A stretch of 64,000 nt of DNA from Streptococcus cristatus AS 1.3089 (GTDB taxonomy: Bacteria; Bacillota; Bacilli; Lactobacillales; Streptococcaceae): positions 1,404,213 to 1,468,212 of the forward strand of contig NC_021175.1 in the NCBI RefSeq assembly GCF_000385925.1, in the 5' to 3' direction. Under the pieces are notes generated by a model. It did not search any database and had not been told where the DNA came from. It was given only the letters and a program-made list of their open reading frames with translations. The position numbers and the translations under genes were made by a program. Numbering within the stretch: the stretch's first letter is position 1; the number at the start of each line of letters is the position of its first letter. Below are positions 47,482 to 56,085 of the stretch, one piece after another.

Positions 47482-48711
47482 TTAAACTTCTTCACGTTCA
47501 AATGGCATAGACATACAACGAGGTCCACCACGGCCCCGAACCAATTCACTTCCGCGAATCTTAATCAAGCGAAGCCCGTATTCTTCCAAAATCTTGTTGG
47601 TTACAGTATTGCGGTCATAAACCACTACCACACCAGGAGCGATTGTCAAGGTGTTAGAACCGTCATTCCATTGTTCACGTCCAGCTGCTACGATATTGCC
47701 GCCACCGCAACGAATCAAATGAACTTTTTCTACGCCAAGGTTTTGAGCCAGAAGCTCAGCCAAGTCACCTTTTTCTTCAACGATCTTCAGTTTTTCGTTT
47801 TCATAAGTGACTGAGTAAACACGAAGGTCGCCTTCGATTTCTGGGTGAATGGTGAACTTATCATAGTCAACCATAGTGAAGACAGTATCTAAGTGCATGA
47901 ATTTACGGTTGTTAGCAAATTCAAATGCCAATACTTTCTTGAAGCCAACATTCTTCTTGAAGATATTCACCAAAAGTTTTTCGATAGAAGCTGCGTCTGT
48001 ACGTTGAGAAATACCAACTGCCAATACATCTTTAGAAAGAACCAGTTCGTCCCCACCTTCGATACGAGTATCTTCTTCACGGTTGTAAACCAATTCCACT
48101 TTTCCAGCGTATTCTGGGTGATATTTGAAAATGTATTTACCGTAGAGAGTTTCACGATTACGAGTATCTGCATACATGTGGTTGAGTGATACAGCATTAC
48201 CAATTGTAGCAAATGGGTCGCGTGTGAAGTAAAGGTTTGGCATTGGATCAATCGCGAATGGATAATCAGATTCTACCAAGTCAGTCAAGCCTTTAGCTTC
48301 TTCAGGAATTTCTGGCAATTCAACTTTTTGAACCCCTGCCATTGTTTTTTCAACCAATTCTTGGTTGTCCTTGATACCATGCAACAATTCACGAATAGCT
48401 TTCTTCGTTTCGCGTCCACGAATATTTGCTTCTTCCAAATATTCTTCGATGAACTGTTCACGAATTTCTGGAGAAATCAAGGATTCAGCGGCCAATTTTT
48501 CAAGATAAAGAACTTCGATTCCTTCATCACGAAGGGCTTGAGCGAATGCATCGTGTTCTTTTTGAGCATCTTCCAAGAAAGGAATGTCATCAAAAAGAAG
48601 ACGTTCTAGGTAGTCCGGTAGTAAGTTTTCCAGCTCTTTGCCCGGACGGTGCAACATAACTTTTTTCAGTTTCCCAATTTCTGAGAAAACATGAATTGGA
48701 TGTGTAGACAT
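47482..48711 (-). CDS. arcA: arginine deiminase
   Basis: First step of the pathway: arginine to citrulline and ammonia. It has 409 residues. FTRDPFA and the catalytic Cys near 399 in [16 protein letters not shown] are present, and the catalytic His region MHLDTVF is at about 275. The ammonia raises pH against acid from plaque metabolism. Confidence 0.98.
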   Translation of the reverse strand: MSTHPIHVFSEIGKLKKVMLHRPGKELENLLPDYLERLLFDDIPFLEDAQKEHDAFAQALRDEGIEVLYLEKLAAESLISPEIREQFIEEYLEEANIRGRETKKAIRELLHGIKDNQELVEKTMAGVQKVELPEIPEEAKGLTDLVESDYPFAIDPMPNLYFTRDPFATIGNAVSLNHMYADTRNRETLYGKYIFKYHPEYAGKVELVYNREEDTRIEGGDELVLSKDVLAVGISQRTDAASIEKLLVNIFKKNVGFKKVLAFEFANNRKFMHLDTVFTMVDYDKFTIHPEIEGDLRVYSVTYENEKLKIVEEKGDLAELLAQNLGVEKVHLIRCGGGNIVAAGREQWNDGSNTLTIAPGVVVVYDRNTVTNKILEEYGLRLIKIRGSELVRGRGGPRCMSMPFEREEV

Positions 48712-48757
48712 CTATTGTCCTCCTTTTCGTTGAGGTTTGGTTTCCCAATCCCTTTTA

Positions 48758-48875
48758 TGCTACTATTCTACCATGGATTGGAAAGGCTTACACCTAAAAT
48801 CTTGCATTACAAATGCCAAATCCTTTGCGTTTTTTATAAAACATTGCGATATTTATTTATTTTAAAGCGTTTTCT
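48758..48875 (-). promoter_or_regulatory. arcA promoter region with cre-like site
   Basis: An extended -10 TGGTAGAAT (complement 48765-48773) lies about 55 bases before arcA. AGAAAACGCTTTAA at complement 48862-48875 matches cre with two mismatches. The 300-base gap otherwise holds AT-rich DNA where Flp or ArgR could bind; no firm site is seen. Confidence 0.5.
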
Positions 48876-48990
48876 TTGAATATTTTGGTTATTCTATTAT
48901 TTTTAGGAATATATATTTTTTGTAAAAATATATGTTCAATTAATATTAGAATATGATCAGAAAAAAGTTTTAAATGTGTAAAAATGTTTG

Positions 48991-49020
48991 AAAAAAGCCA
49001 ATCAAATGATTGATTAGCTT
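48991..49020 (-). terminator. terminator of flp
   Basis: AAGCTAATCAA/TTGATTGGCTT stem, four-base loop, followed by TTTTTTC on the minus strand. Confidence 0.85.
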
Positions 49021-49700
49021 CCTTCAAAATACCTCATAAAGTATTCCTTATTCTTAAATGTCAATTTTTTATGCTCATAGTCAATCATTCCTTCTTCTCT
49101 CAGTTTTTTTAGAACCTGATTGACCGTTTCGCGTGTTGTAGCTCCTAGCTTGGCCAACTCTTTCATACTCATTGGAAAAGGGAGCGTATCCTGTTCTTTG
49201 CACAAATCCATGCATAAAATAGATAGAGACTGGGTTACACGGTCCGTTGCACTTGCCGAGACAACATTCCGCAAGCGTAATTCCTGGAACTCTAAAATTT
49301 GTGATAAACGCTTGGTGATAAATAGCAGCTGATCCACGTTCTTTTTTGAATAGTCCTCAAATAAGTCCATCGGAATGCTGAAGTACTCGACATTGGTGAC
49401 CGCGCTAGCTGTATAATGATAACGCTCGTCGAAAAACATGCCCCCATAGGGAAACACACTATTCATTTTAATATAGTCCATATATGAAAAAGTATCGGTT
49501 GAATCGTACTGCTCGATACGAACATAACCTCGATGCAGGAGGAAAAGACGATCCCTGCGATCCCCCGAAAAGAAGATAATCTGTCCCTTAGGGATCTTGC
49601 GAAATTGAACCTCAATAGCAATCTTATCAAAAATTTCCACAGGAAAATGTGCAAATGCTGGATGCTGTCTAATAATCTGATAATGTTCCTTGTTGATCAT
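49014..49700 (-). CDS. flp: Crp/Fnr-family regulator Flp
   Basis: Transcription factor of 228 residues. N-terminal cyclic-nucleotide-binding-like beta roll (about 20-125, GQIIFFSGDRRDRLFLLHRGYVRI), dimer helix and C-terminal winged helix with TTRETVNQVLKKLREEG. No N-terminal Cys cluster as in oxygen-sensing Fnr. In S. gordonii an Flp-type protein beside arcA activates the arc operon under low oxygen; same arrangement here. Confidence 0.9.
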   Translation of the reverse strand: MINKEHYQIIRQHPAFAHFPVEIFDKIAIEVQFRKIPKGQIIFFSGDRRDRLFLLHRGYVRIEQYDSTDTFSYMDYIKMNSVFPYGGMFFDERYHYTASAVTNVEYFSIPMDLFEDYSKKNVDQLLFITKRLSQILEFQELRLRNVVSASATDRVTQSLSILCMDLCKEQDTLPFPMSMKELAKLGATTRETVNQVLKKLREEGMIDYEHKKLTFKNKEYFMRYFEGS

Positions 49701-49744
49701 AATAACCCTTCTTGCTCACTACCAGTATTATAGCATAAATCTGC

Positions 49745-50242
49745 TTACAAGAAGAAAATCCCTACTATAAAAAGAAGAAATCCTAGAAGAACAAAGAAGT
49801 GTGCCCACTTTCTATTCATAGGCTCTCTATCAGCCTGTACTTTTTTAGGTAAGTAATTGCCTACAATTATAAAAACTAAACCAACTAGCATAGTTGCTAT
49901 TTTACGTATATCAAAACTCTCATGTAAGCCCCGATAAATGGTAGCTAGATATAACGAAATAAAAGTAAAAGGAAATATCCAGCGAATAAGTTGTTTAAAG
50001 GTTCTATTCAAGATATCTTTGGCAATGGTTGTCCAATAAATCATAACTTCTAGCAGCATCATGACAATTGGAAAAGCCGAAACTACTAAAAACTTAGATA
50101 AAAAGGAGTCGCCTTTTCCAGATAAGTCAAAGTGAATAGCTAAATTTTCTGGTAATTTTTGATAGACCCAGATGGCATATAAAACTGGCAAGAGCATGAC
50201 GCCAAGTGCCCATCCTAATTCTTGTAAACTATTTTTTTTCAT
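49745..50242 (-). CDS. SdpI/YhfL family membrane protein (DUF1648)
   Basis: Start placed at 50242 (MKKNSLQELGWALG), with GGAGGA upstream. The product has 165 residues and four to five membrane spans. The DUF1648/SdpI pattern is seen in LPENLAIHFDLSGKGDSFLSK and a C-terminal pair of spans with GNYLPKK. SdpI of Bacillus gives immunity to the toxin SdpC and titrates the repressor SdpR. The overlap of 14 bases with the ArsR-type gene supports the same pairing here. No SdpC gene is nearby. Confidence 0.82.
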   Translation of the reverse strand: MKKNSLQELGWALGVMLLPVLYAIWVYQKLPENLAIHFDLSGKGDSFLSKFLVVSAFPIVMMLLEVMIYWTTIAKDILNRTFKQLIRWIFPFTFISLYLATIYRGLHESFDIRKIATMLVGLVFIIVGNYLPKKVQADREPMNRKWAHFFVLLGFLLFIVGIFFL

Positions 50243-50510
50243 TTTCGTTTCCTCCTCCAAGAGATTGAAACCAGACAAGAATTTCTTCAAAAACAGTGAC
50301 ATCTAAGCTGTAATAAATAAAGTTCTTCTGCTTTTCTTCTATGAGTAGACCGGCTTTCTTTAGCTGAGAGAGGTGGTAGGATACCGTCGCAGGCGTCAGC
50401 TCAAAAGCTTGGGCAATTTCCCCTGCAGACTTCGGACCATGCTTGAGCATTTCCAGAATCCCCCTCCGAACTGGGTCAGCTAGAGCTTTAAGTGTTTGAC
50501 TGATCCCCAT
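50229..50510 (-). CDS. ArsR-family repressor, SdpR-like
   Basis: 93 residues. Winged helix-turn-helix with LADPVRRGILEMLKHGPKSAG and LTPATVSYHLSQLKKAGLL; no metal-binding Cys motif, so not a metal sensor. Position between YhfC- and SdpI-type genes, with overlaps on both sides, makes it an SdpR-like autorepressor. Probable operators are the TTTAGA/TCTAAA dyads in the promoter of the unit. Confidence 0.87.
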   Translation of the reverse strand: MGISQTLKALADPVRRGILEMLKHGPKSAGEIAQAFELTPATVSYHLSQLKKAGLLIEEKQKNFIYYSLDVTVFEEILVWFQSLGGGNENEKK

Positions 50511-51279
50511 GATTAGACCTTTCTTTCAGGTAAACTTTCAAGATTTTCTTGGTCAGAAAGACTAGTGCCACTACTTCTACTAAGAGCAGAGCTTCAACTG
50601 CAAGTGGCGGAAGAAAGCCTACCTGAGCCAGGGAAGGCGCTAAGTCAATCAGGGCGTGAAGTCCCAGCGCAGCTAAAAAATACACTGGAGCCTTCTCCTT
50701 GACCGCCTTCCAAACCCAGAAGGTCAGCAAGATTTGGATAAGAATAGCCAAGATCCGCTCAAGAGCCAAAAGATAGATGCTGCCAGCACTCATGGAACGG
50801 ACATTGTCAATAACTGCTTGAGGAATTTGAGCCAGCATCTGAGCATTCCCCTGAGTCACTACTTGAGCTATAACCCAAAGGTTTAAGAGACTGACAATAC
50901 CAACAAACAAAGCCTCAATACCACCATGCCCCAAGCCATAGGCCACACCATCCCCAAAGGTCAGTGGACGCTTCTTTTGCAGCCAGTAAAAGATGACCCA
51001 GCGACCTGTTTCTTCAAAAATAGCTGCCGCAGCAACAGTATAAAGAACGTATAGCCAAGGATTTTCCATCCGCAAAGCAATAGTCCCATCAGCCTGAGGT
51101 TGTAAAACGATACGATGCAAGATATTTTCCAGAACCTGACTAGACAGATAAAAGCCAACTCCCCCTAAAAGGAAAACTAGCAGAGAAATGTGCTTGGTCT
51201 TTTTAAAATAAACCAAAGGAACAAGGACTGCCCCTAAAATCAGTAGCATAGCAATCAAGATATGAATGGAAATCATCGT
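50488..51279 (-). CDS. YhfC family intramembrane metalloprotease
   Basis: Start placed at 51279 (MISIHILIAMLLILG) with AGGAG eight bases before. The product has 263 residues and seven to eight membrane spans. Conserved acidic EETGRWVIF and GHGGIEALF, plus GLHALIDL near the end, fit the YhfC/CAAX-protease-like superfamily. Such proteins often sit in bacteriocin or self-immunity operons. It overlaps the repressor gene by 23 bases. Confidence 0.8.
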   Translation of the reverse strand, partial: TMISIHILIAMLLILGAVLVPLVYFKKTKHISLLVFLLGGVGFYLSSQVLENILHRIVLQPQADGTIALRMENPWLYVLYTVAAAAIFEETGRWVIFYWLQKKRPLTFGDGVAYGLGHGGIEALFVGIVSLLNLWVIAQVVTQGNAQMLAQIPQAVIDNVRSMSAGSIYLLALERILAILIQILLTFWVWKAVKEKAPVYFLAALGLHALIDLAPSLAQVGFLPPLAVEALLLVEVVALVFLTKKILKVYLKERSNHGDQSNT

Positions 51280-51293
51280 TTTTTCTCCTGAAC

Positions 51294-51370
51294 TGTTTAG
51301 ATTTTTTTCTAAATAGATTATACATCTTTCCTTTCTTTCTGTCAAATCTATTTTGATTTTTTTCTAAATA
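51294..51370 (-). promoter_or_regulatory. promoter with duplicated operators of yhfC-sdpR-sdpI
   Basis: Perfect consensus TTGACA (complement 51340-51345) and TATAAT (51317-51322) with 17-base spacer. Flanking it are two copies of TTTAGA-N6-TC(T/A)AAA: a perfect dyad at 51296-51313 and a one-mismatch copy at 51351-51368, centres 55 bases apart. They probably bind the ArsR-type repressor, possibly with looping. Confidence 0.75.
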
Positions 51371-51416
51371 CCGTTCAATCTAAAACTCATCAAGCTATAC
51401 TGCAATAAAAATAAAC

Positions 51417-51452
51417 GAAAATACGCCCAGATTTTCATCTAAAGCGTATTTT
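51417..51452 (-). terminator. terminator of the serine hydrolase gene
   Basis: AAATACGC/GCGTATTT stem and following T's on the minus strand. Confidence 0.75.
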
Positions 51453-51471
51453 ATTTGTGATTTCTATTAGA

Positions 51472-52524
51472 TTAGTTCATATTAACCCGGTGCCACTCAT
51501 TGATGATATAGGCAATTTGACCGACCTGATCAATTCCAACCCCACTAATCTCCTCACTGGCTTCTGTACTACCACCTAGATAGGCTGTATAAAGTGCCAC
51601 AATATAAGGCTTCTCCTCCATAACAATAGCATCAACATTGAGAGCTTCCCTAACATAACCAGGCTTTTGATAGATGGTCAAATCATAAAGATAACGTTTG
51701 TAATATTCACCAGGGAAGGACACACCGATAAAATAAAGAATATCCTTGTATTTTTCTTGGTTATTCCACAAATACTCTAGAAGTTGAATATAATAGTCCG
51801 TTGTTGTTTTATTTTCACCGCTGATAGTCTTAATTTTAGCTTTTGACCGACCATACCTTTCAAACATGCTGTAGGCCTTGTCCATCCCACCCAGTCGCTC
51901 TGCTAGCGCATAAGCGGGCGTATTCTCAGAGTAAACCAAGGAATACTCCTGCATATCTGGGATAGACATGGCGCCATTGAAGGCCGCTACATAGTTATCA
52001 TGCTCTCCTTTGTATTCATAGCTAGTGTTGGTAATATCAAACCGCTCTTCCAGTGATAATTTTCCTGCTGCCACCTCATCAACAACCAACATATTAAGGG
52101 GAAGTTTATAGGTAGATCCTGCTGTCATAGGCTGGGTATCATTCATGGCATAGGTTTGCCCAGTCGTCAGGTCTTTATAAGAAAAAGCAATATGAGAGGG
52201 ATCGATTTCCATATCATTCATATAAGCTTGGACAACTTGCAGCAAGGTCATATTCGCATAATCGTAAGATAAACCCAAGGCTTCCATGGTCGGTAGGTCT
52301 TGCTCCATCACCTCTTGCTTCTCTTCCATCGTCTTGCTAGCACGCGCAGTCGCCTCAGACTTCGTTTCCTCTCCTTCTGTAGACTGTGAAGAAGCGATTG
52401 ATGGACCTGCTTCTGCTATTTTTTTATCAGCTCGCTGTGGTTCCACCAAAAGACCCAAACAACAAATAAATAAGAAAACTCCACCGAACCAGCAAGCCAG
52501 TTTCTTTATGTCATTTTTAATCAA
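51472..52524 (-). CDS. membrane-anchored serine hydrolase (class A beta-lactamase-like fold)
   Basis: 350 residues. N-terminal membrane span (about 9-27), a polar Glu/Thr/Lys-rich linker to about 75, then a beta-lactamase/transpeptidase-like domain with catalytic STYK in AGSTYKLPLN (about 136) and YSENTPAYALAERLG. The KTG motif is not clear near the end. Outer-surface location. True beta-lactamase activity is unlikely in this group; a cell-wall-related hydrolase of unknown substrate is more probable. Confidence 0.75.
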   Translation of the reverse strand: MIKNDIKKLACWFGGVFLFICCLGLLVEPQRADKKIAEAGPSIASSQSTEGEETKSEATARASKTMEEKQEVMEQDLPTMEALGLSYDYANMTLLQVVQAYMNDMEIDPSHIAFSYKDLTTGQTYAMNDTQPMTAGSTYKLPLNMLVVDEVAAGKLSLEERFDITNTSYEYKGEHDNYVAAFNGAMSIPDMQEYSLVYSENTPAYALAERLGGMDKAYSMFERYGRSKAKIKTISGENKTTTDYYIQLLEYLWNNQEKYKDILYFIGVSFPGEYYKRYLYDLTIYQKPGYVREALNVDAIVMEEKPYIVALYTAYLGGSTEASEEISGVGIDQVGQIAYIINEWHRVNMN

Positions 52525-52602
52525 AGTATTTCTCCTAATATTTTAGTATTATAAAAGATTCTCATTAAAATGACAAGTAGAAAGGTCCGTTTAAGGGCAT
52601 TT

Positions 52603-52629
52603 AAAAACGAATCATTGCGATCCGTTTTA
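52603..52629 (-). terminator. terminator of sodA
   Basis: AAACGGATC/GATTCGTTT stem with following T's, ten bases after the sodA stop. Confidence 0.8.
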
Positions 52630-52637
52630 TAATTCTA

Positions 52638-53243
52638 TTATTTAGCTGCTGCGTAGAGTTCATCCACTTTATTCCAGTTGATAACTGAGAAGAAAGCCTT
52701 GATGTAGTCAGGACGCACGTTGCGGTATTTCACGTAGTAAGCATGTTCCCAAACGTCCAATCCGAGGATTGGTGTTTTACCATCAGAAATTGGTGTGTCT
52801 TGATTAGGAGTTGAAACAACTTCCAAACCACCTTCTTTATTGACAACCAACCATGCCCAACCAGAACCGAAACGAGTTGTTGCTGCTGCAGTGAAGGCTG
52901 CTTGGAATTCTTCGAATGAGCCAAATGTCGCATCGATTGCTGCTGCAAGTTCTGCTGAAGGAGCTGTCTTCTCAGGAGTCATCAATTCCCAGAAAAGAGC
53001 GTGGTTCAAGTGTCCACCACCGTTGTTGATCACTGCTTGGCGAATATCAGCCGGAATAGACTCAACATCTGCCAACAGTTTTTCTAAGTCTTCACCAATT
53101 TCAGGGTGTTTTTCAAGCGCCGCATTTACGTTATTCACGTAAGTTTGATGGTGCTTGTCATGGTGAAGGTGCATTGTTTCCTCATCGATGTAAGGTTCCA
53201 AAGCATCGTATGCATAAGGTAGATCTGGTAAAATAATTGCCAT
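52638..53243 (-). CDS. sodA: superoxide dismutase (Mn/Fe)
   Basis: Removes superoxide; 201 residues. Metal ligands: His27 (MHLHHDKHH), His near 82 (HLNHALFW), Asp and His in [11 protein letters not shown] around 163-167. Highly expressed codon style. Followed by its own terminator and placed after holA, as in other streptococci. Confidence 0.98.
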   Translation of the reverse strand: MAIILPDLPYAYDALEPYIDEETMHLHHDKHHQTYVNNVNAALEKHPEIGEDLEKLLADVESIPADIRQAVINNGGGHLNHALFWELMTPEKTAPSAELAAAIDATFGSFEEFQAAFTAAATTRFGSGWAWLVVNKEGGLEVVSTPNQDTPISDGKTPILGLDVWEHAYYVKYRNVRPDYIKAFFSVINWNKVDELYAAAK

Positions 53244-53334
53244 TTACTTGTCCTCATTTTCTTTATTATAGTAAAAATCATAACGCAAAAACGCACATTT
53301 TTCAACTATTTTGCTTATAAATTTTCCTAATCTT

Positions 53335-54372
53335 TTAAAAGGTTTCTGTCGCGATTCTCAGCAAGGCAAGGTCAAAAAGGTAGTCCTTGTCGTAGAGACC
53401 AGACTTGATTTGATAGTCCGTTTCAATCAAGCAGGTCAGGGTTCTTTTCAGAAAGCTGAGGCTAAGCCCGCGCGCATCCTTAAGCGCAAACTTGACCTGG
53501 AAAGGATTAATCTTGCGTCCAAGATAGTCTGATAAATCCGACACGATTTGGCTCTCGGATCGGCCATTGTCCGCTAAAATCTTAACCTGAGTAAACATCC
53601 GAAACTGGCCTAGCATGATGGCAATCAGCTTGATTTCATCTTCACCCTGCAGGGTTAAGTCTCGCACCAAACTCCGTGCCGCATCAATTTGTTTCTGTAA
53701 AATCAGCTGGGTCAAATCAAAAATATTGTCCTGTAAGGTTTTAGGAATAGCCTCAGCGATGTCTTCTAGACTGACTTGCCCCGACTCTTTATAAGACTTG
53801 AGAAAAGCCAAGTTTTTACTGATTTCGCTGAAATGAAAGCCTGATTTGATGAGCAAGTGGTCAAAAGCCTTCGGAGCAAAGTCCAGACCTTCAAGCTGGG
53901 CCTGTTTGGCAAAATACTGGCGTAAATCTGCTTCCTTAATCTCAGCTGCTTCAAAGATCTGTCCGTCGCGCTTGAGCATCTTGACTAGTCGGCGTTTGCT
54001 GTCCAACTTGCCTTCCGCGAAAATGATCAATTTGGTCGTACTACTAGGATTTTCCAAATACTGCTCGAAGGACTTGAGCTCTTCATCCGACAAATAGCGC
54101 TTTTTTGCTGTCGTTAGATCCGCAAAATGATCTAAAATAATAATCTTTTCATCCGCAAAAAAAGGCAGGCTGACTAAATCCAGTTCCACATCTGGATAAG
54201 GCGTTTCTTTCATATCAAACAGCATCACATTCAAATCTGCTGGATCATAATGAATCTGCTTCAGAAACTCATCTTTTAACAGCTCGAATTGCCCCAAGTC
54301 ATCTCCCGTCAAAATCGTTAAAGGCGGAAGATTTTCGGGAGTGATTTTCCTAATTTTTTCAATTGCTAACAC
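53335..54372 (-). CDS. holA: DNA polymerase III delta subunit
   Basis: Clamp-loader subunit that opens the beta clamp; 345 residues from the GTG at 54372, chosen because AAGGGAG stands seven bases before; the TTG at 54390 would overlap that site. N-terminal AAA-like fold (PLTILTGDDLGQFELLKDEF), the KLIIFAEGKLDSKRRLVKML block and the C-terminal collar domain typical of HolA. Confidence 0.93.
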   Translation of the reverse strand: MLAIEKIRKITPENLPPLTILTGDDLGQFELLKDEFLKQIHYDPADLNVMLFDMKETPYPDVELDLVSLPFFADEKIIILDHFADLTTAKKRYLSDEELKSFEQYLENPSSTTKLIIFAEGKLDSKRRLVKMLKRDGQIFEAAEIKEADLRQYFAKQAQLEGLDFAPKAFDHLLIKSGFHFSEISKNLAFLKSYKESGQVSLEDIAEAIPKTLQDNIFDLTQLILQKQIDAARSLVRDLTLQGEDEIKLIAIMLGQFRMFTQVKILADNGRSESQIVSDLSDYLGRKINPFQVKFALKDARGLSLSFLKRTLTCLIETDYQIKSGLYDKDYLFDLALLRIATETF

Positions 54373-54423
54373 AGTGGCACTCCCTTCCAATTTCTTGATT
54401 CATAGTCATGTATAAATTGTAAC

Positions 54424-54452
54424 AAAAAACAGCAGGAAAGTCTGCTGTTTTT
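54424..54452 (-). terminator. hairpin downstream of the small frameshifted gene
   Basis: AAACAGCAG/CTGCTGTTT stem with T's on the minus strand, between the small gene and holA. Confidence 0.8.
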
Positions 54453-54478
54453 CATCATTCTAACCAGAATATCAAGTG

Positions 54479-54656
54479 CTAAAAGAATTGCCCCAACTGC
54501 ATGATAATCGTGACCAAGAGAGTGATAAGAAAAAGAATGCCACCTAGAACTGCAATCATACTAAACTCTTGCTTCTCTCTTTTCAACGGTCTCCTACGAT
54601 TATCTAGCTGCTCGTTGATATGTTCCTGCAGAATTTCCCTTTTTCTTTTCTGGCAT
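54479..54656 (-). pseudogene. small single-span membrane protein, frameshifted
   Basis: ATG at 54656 follows a strong GGAGG. The frame gives only 18 codons. Dropping one A from the A-runs at complement 54640-54649 would give MPEKKREILQEHINEQLD, then a basic stretch and one span (MIAVLGGILFLITLLVTIIM) before a stop at 54479, about 58 residues. It is either a real one-base insertion or a base-calling error. Function unknown; not overlapped by another gene. Confidence 0.6.
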
Positions 54657-54683
54657 GATTGTCCTCCTTTACTAAATCTGCAT

Positions 54684-54716
54684 AAAGGAACTTGCCCTCA
54701 TCGAAAGCAAGTTCTC
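54684..54716 (-). terminator. hairpin after gtfB
   Basis: GAACTTGC/GCAAGTTC, eight perfect pairs with an 11-base loop, just after the gtfB stop. The T-tract is short, so it may be a weak terminator. Confidence 0.5.
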
Positions 54717-54726
54717 CTCTATATGG

Positions 54727-56055
54727 TTAAAGAATGGCCTTGTATTGCTCCAGACTAGCTTGATTAGCCGCCTGCTTCTGTTTGTCAAGGGCGGAACCCA
54801 TCTCCGCTGTGTGGGTCAGGACAGCTTGGATTTTTTCCACCATGACCGAGACATTTTCTGGCGAATAAATGTGATCATCCGCAATAAATCGACGGCTATG
54901 GCAAGTGTTTTTGAAGCTGAGAATCAGCATGTTGTTCTCAAAGGCTGTGCGACAAGCATTGAGGATTTCATCGCTGATATTGATATCCAGATACAAGTCA
55001 CATCTATCAAACAACTCTGCAACCTTGGCCGGACGAATATTTGGATAAAGCGAAACATTCGGATAACGATTGAGCCCCATCAAATGGCTGGACATTTCTG
55101 TGATTGCTCCAATATGGAAATGTACATTTGGCAGCTGAGTCAAGAGTTGCTCTATTTGCTCAAGCTGATCGCTATTGGTCAAAATCAAGGCTTCAGGATT
55201 CATATTGTTAAGGCGCTGGTAATCATATATATAACCAATATTATGGAAATAAGCCTTTTCTTCTGGAGTCGCCAAGCTTTGAATCTTCTCATATACCTGC
55301 CGATCCTGAACGGCGATGCGGATATTGCGATGAGGCAGCTTCATAGCCGCTTTCATATTGCCTGGTAAAGCCTCTCCGATAGGCTCTTGCCAGAAAAGAA
55401 GATCTTCTGCACGGCCATTTTTAGGACGAAGAGCGTAAGCCACCAAGAAGGGCGTCGCTAGAGAATTATAAATAATACGATCTGTATCATATCCGCGATA
55501 TTGAAGATAAAAGACGACAAATTCTTGTTTGGATTTAAAGATATGACGTTTTCCCTCCAGTGTCAGGATAATATCGCCAGTCAGATGATTTTCCATAATG
55601 ACCACGACATTGCTCTGGTCAAAATAGCGAGTATGGGTCGGACGTTGTGTCTGGTCGTAGGTTATTTGTGCGAAAAGCCGTCCTTTGCGATTGTAGATAT
55701 CTGCTGCTCGGACTTGCCCCTCTGTATCCAGCCATTCGACAGCCCGCACACGTCTTTCATGCGTTGGTTGGCGATAGAAAATATTGGCACGCTTCTTGCC
55801 CATGTCCAAGATTTCTCCGTTCACATTGCTGGAGCGGATCTCCCATAAGTGAGGTTTTGGAACAAGATTAAAATAAATTGGCCGGCCTTCTGGCGTATCC
55901 AAGTCTCCTGTAAAATAACTGTAAGGAGACTCAACATCTGGTGCAAGATAGCCATCATCTTGTACAACAACAACAGGACAATCAAGTCCTGTTGCTTTTA
56001 ATGAACGTAATAAATCAAAACTTGCTTGATCGTAGCGGTCAAACAAACAAATCAT
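54727..56055 (-). CDS. gtfB: accessory Sec system glycosylation protein GtfB
   Basis: Partner of GtfA in adding the first GlcNAc residues to serine-rich repeat (SRR) proteins in the cytoplasm. GtfB stabilises GtfA and binds the substrate. It has 442 residues. An inactive GT-B-like fold is expected: a beta-rich middle (THTRYFDQSNVVVIMENHLTGD) and C-terminal Rossmann part. It lies 30 bases after gtfA, in the normal order. No asp4/asp5 genes follow; the next genes are unrelated. Confidence 0.92.
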   Translation of the reverse strand: MICLFDRYDQASFDLLRSLKATGLDCPVVVVQDDGYLAPDVESPYSYFTGDLDTPEGRPIYFNLVPKPHLWEIRSSNVNGEILDMGKKRANIFYRQPTHERRVRAVEWLDTEGQVRAADIYNRKGRLFAQITYDQTQRPTHTRYFDQSNVVVIMENHLTGDIILTLEGKRHIFKSKQEFVVFYLQYRGYDTDRIIYNSLATPFLVAYALRPKNGRAEDLLFWQEPIGEALPGNMKAAMKLPHRNIRIAVQDRQVYEKIQSLATPEEKAYFHNIGYIYDYQRLNNMNPEALILTNSDQLEQIEQLLTQLPNVHFHIGAITEMSSHLMGLNRYPNVSLYPNIRPAKVAELFDRCDLYLDINISDEILNACRTAFENNMLILSFKNTCHSRRFIADDHIYSPENVSVMVEKIQAVLTHTAEMGSALDKQKQAANQASLEQYKAIL

Positions 56056-56085
56056 AGTGGTTATGCCTTTCTTTCTGAATCCTAC

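Noticed and set aside
51472..52524. Calling the serine hydrolase a beta-lactamase resistance gene
   Set aside because: Only the SxxK-like motif is clear; the SDN and KTG motifs are not convincing.
54501..54758. Plus-strand frame of about 85 residues between holA and gtfB
   Set aside because: No ribosome-binding site; it opposes a better-supported small minus-strand gene and runs into gtfB.
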